Source: Auanema rhodensis (Eukaryota > Nematoda > Chromadorea > Rhabditida > Rhabditidae). Taken from it: a stretch of DNA of 64,000 bases. The translations under genes were made by a program, and so were the position numbers. The stretch covers positions 3,720,001-3,784,000 of the forward strand of contig OZ059899.1 in the NCBI GenBank assembly GCA_964057225.1, written 5' to 3'. Below, in pieces: positions 63,888 to 64,000 of this stretch. The notes beneath the pieces are model-generated. The model ran no database searches. It was not told the DNA's origin and saw only the letters and a program-made list of their open reading frames with translations. The first letter of the stretch is position 1. Each line of letters begins with the position of its first letter.

Positions 63888-64000
63888 GCACCGAGATATC
63901 AACTGATATAAGTTCACACTTATATCCTCGATTTTCACCCTGAAGAATTAATTTTTTCGTTGAATAACATTGTCCATCGTCTTTGCCTTGAAAAAAGGAA
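63888..64000. repeat. Partial monomer M183 (first 113 bp)
   Basis: The window ends after AAAAAAGGAA, at monomer position 113. Nothing indicates an array boundary here; the cut is that of the window. Confidence 0.95.

Larger units (their letters stand above)
1..64000. repeat. 351-bp satellite DNA array, 182 full monomers plus a partial one
   Basis: The same 351-bp sequence returns head to tail from the first base to the last, always in the same orientation. Marker motifs such as GCACCGAGATATCAAC, TTGCGCTAGCTT and AATGCATCATTT recur once per monomer. Copies differ at a limited set of positions, mostly by substitution, and the variants fall into subfamilies shared between distant monomers. No unique sequence, transposon, gene or RNA gene interrupts the array. 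Direct head-to-tail organisation, A+T richness and higher-order periodicity are typical of eukaryotic centromeric or pericentromeric satellites. The chromosomal location and host are not shown by the sequence. A monomer of 351 bp is close to two nucleosome repeat lengths, as in many satellites. Confidence 0.98.

Noticed and set aside
1-64000. CRISPR array
   Set aside because: The repeat unit is 351 bp with no short repeat/unique spacer alternation, and all segments recur.
1-64000. Tandem array of tRNA, 5S or other RNA genes
   Set aside because: The hairpin at 301-351 is not a cloverleaf. I found no A/B box pair, no conserved 5S internal control region and no T-run terminator downstream of a candidate RNA.
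1-64000. Transposable element or its terminal repeats
   Set aside because: No target-site duplications, long terminal repeats, transposase or reverse-transcriptase frame, or unique inserted sequence is seen. The inverted repeats are short and internal to the monomer.

Overview
The whole 64-kb window is one uninterrupted satellite DNA array. A 351-bp, AT-rich monomer (about 31% G+C by my count on the consensus) repeats head to tail in one orientation, giving 182 complete copies plus a 113-bp partial copy at the right edge. There is no unique flanking sequence, gene, RNA gene, transposon insertion or CRISPR array, and both window edges lie inside the array. Numbering monomers from base 1 (M1 = 1-351), the register is exact except in three monomers: M29 (350 bp), M76 (355 bp) and M116 (353 bp).

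This is typical of a eukaryotic (peri)centromeric or other heterochromatic satellite. I cannot name the species or a known satellite family from the sequence alone. The consensus holds 12 CpG, about 1.4 times the number expected from its C and G content. That argues against long exposure to heavy CpG methylation, so an insect or other invertebrate is more likely than a vertebrate or plant; this is inference.

Layout by shared variants: 1-9,477 has a six-monomer (2,106-bp) higher-order repeat (HOR). 9,478-16,145 has units that shrink from five to four to three monomers. 16,146-18,602 holds trimers. 18,603-21,410 is irregular. 21,411-25,271 holds tetramers (1,404 bp). 25,272-27,732 is an island of seven divergent monomers. 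27,733-31,944 is a junction followed by a second copy of the tetramer-type block. 31,945-35,454 holds dimers (702 bp). 35,455-40,721 is a mixed region in which two new subfamilies dominate. 40,722-47,390 holds tetramers, dimers and tandem single monomers. 47,391-53,006 has two copies of an eight-monomer HOR (2,808 bp). 53,007-59,675 has three copies of a six/seven-monomer HOR. 59,676-64,000 is a mixed tail.

Each monomer carries three inverted repeats: a 9-bp stem at monomer positions 18-39, a 9-bp dyad at 190-217 that I never saw vary, and a long interrupted hairpin filling 301-351. The open frames of 63-75 codons that recur in some monomers are by-products of the repeat: common single-base variants put stops in them. 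I annotate no protein-coding gene. The points of interest are the mosaic of HOR sizes, the readable recombination junctions, the conserved dyad, and a divergent island that keeps a hairpin stem through a paired change.
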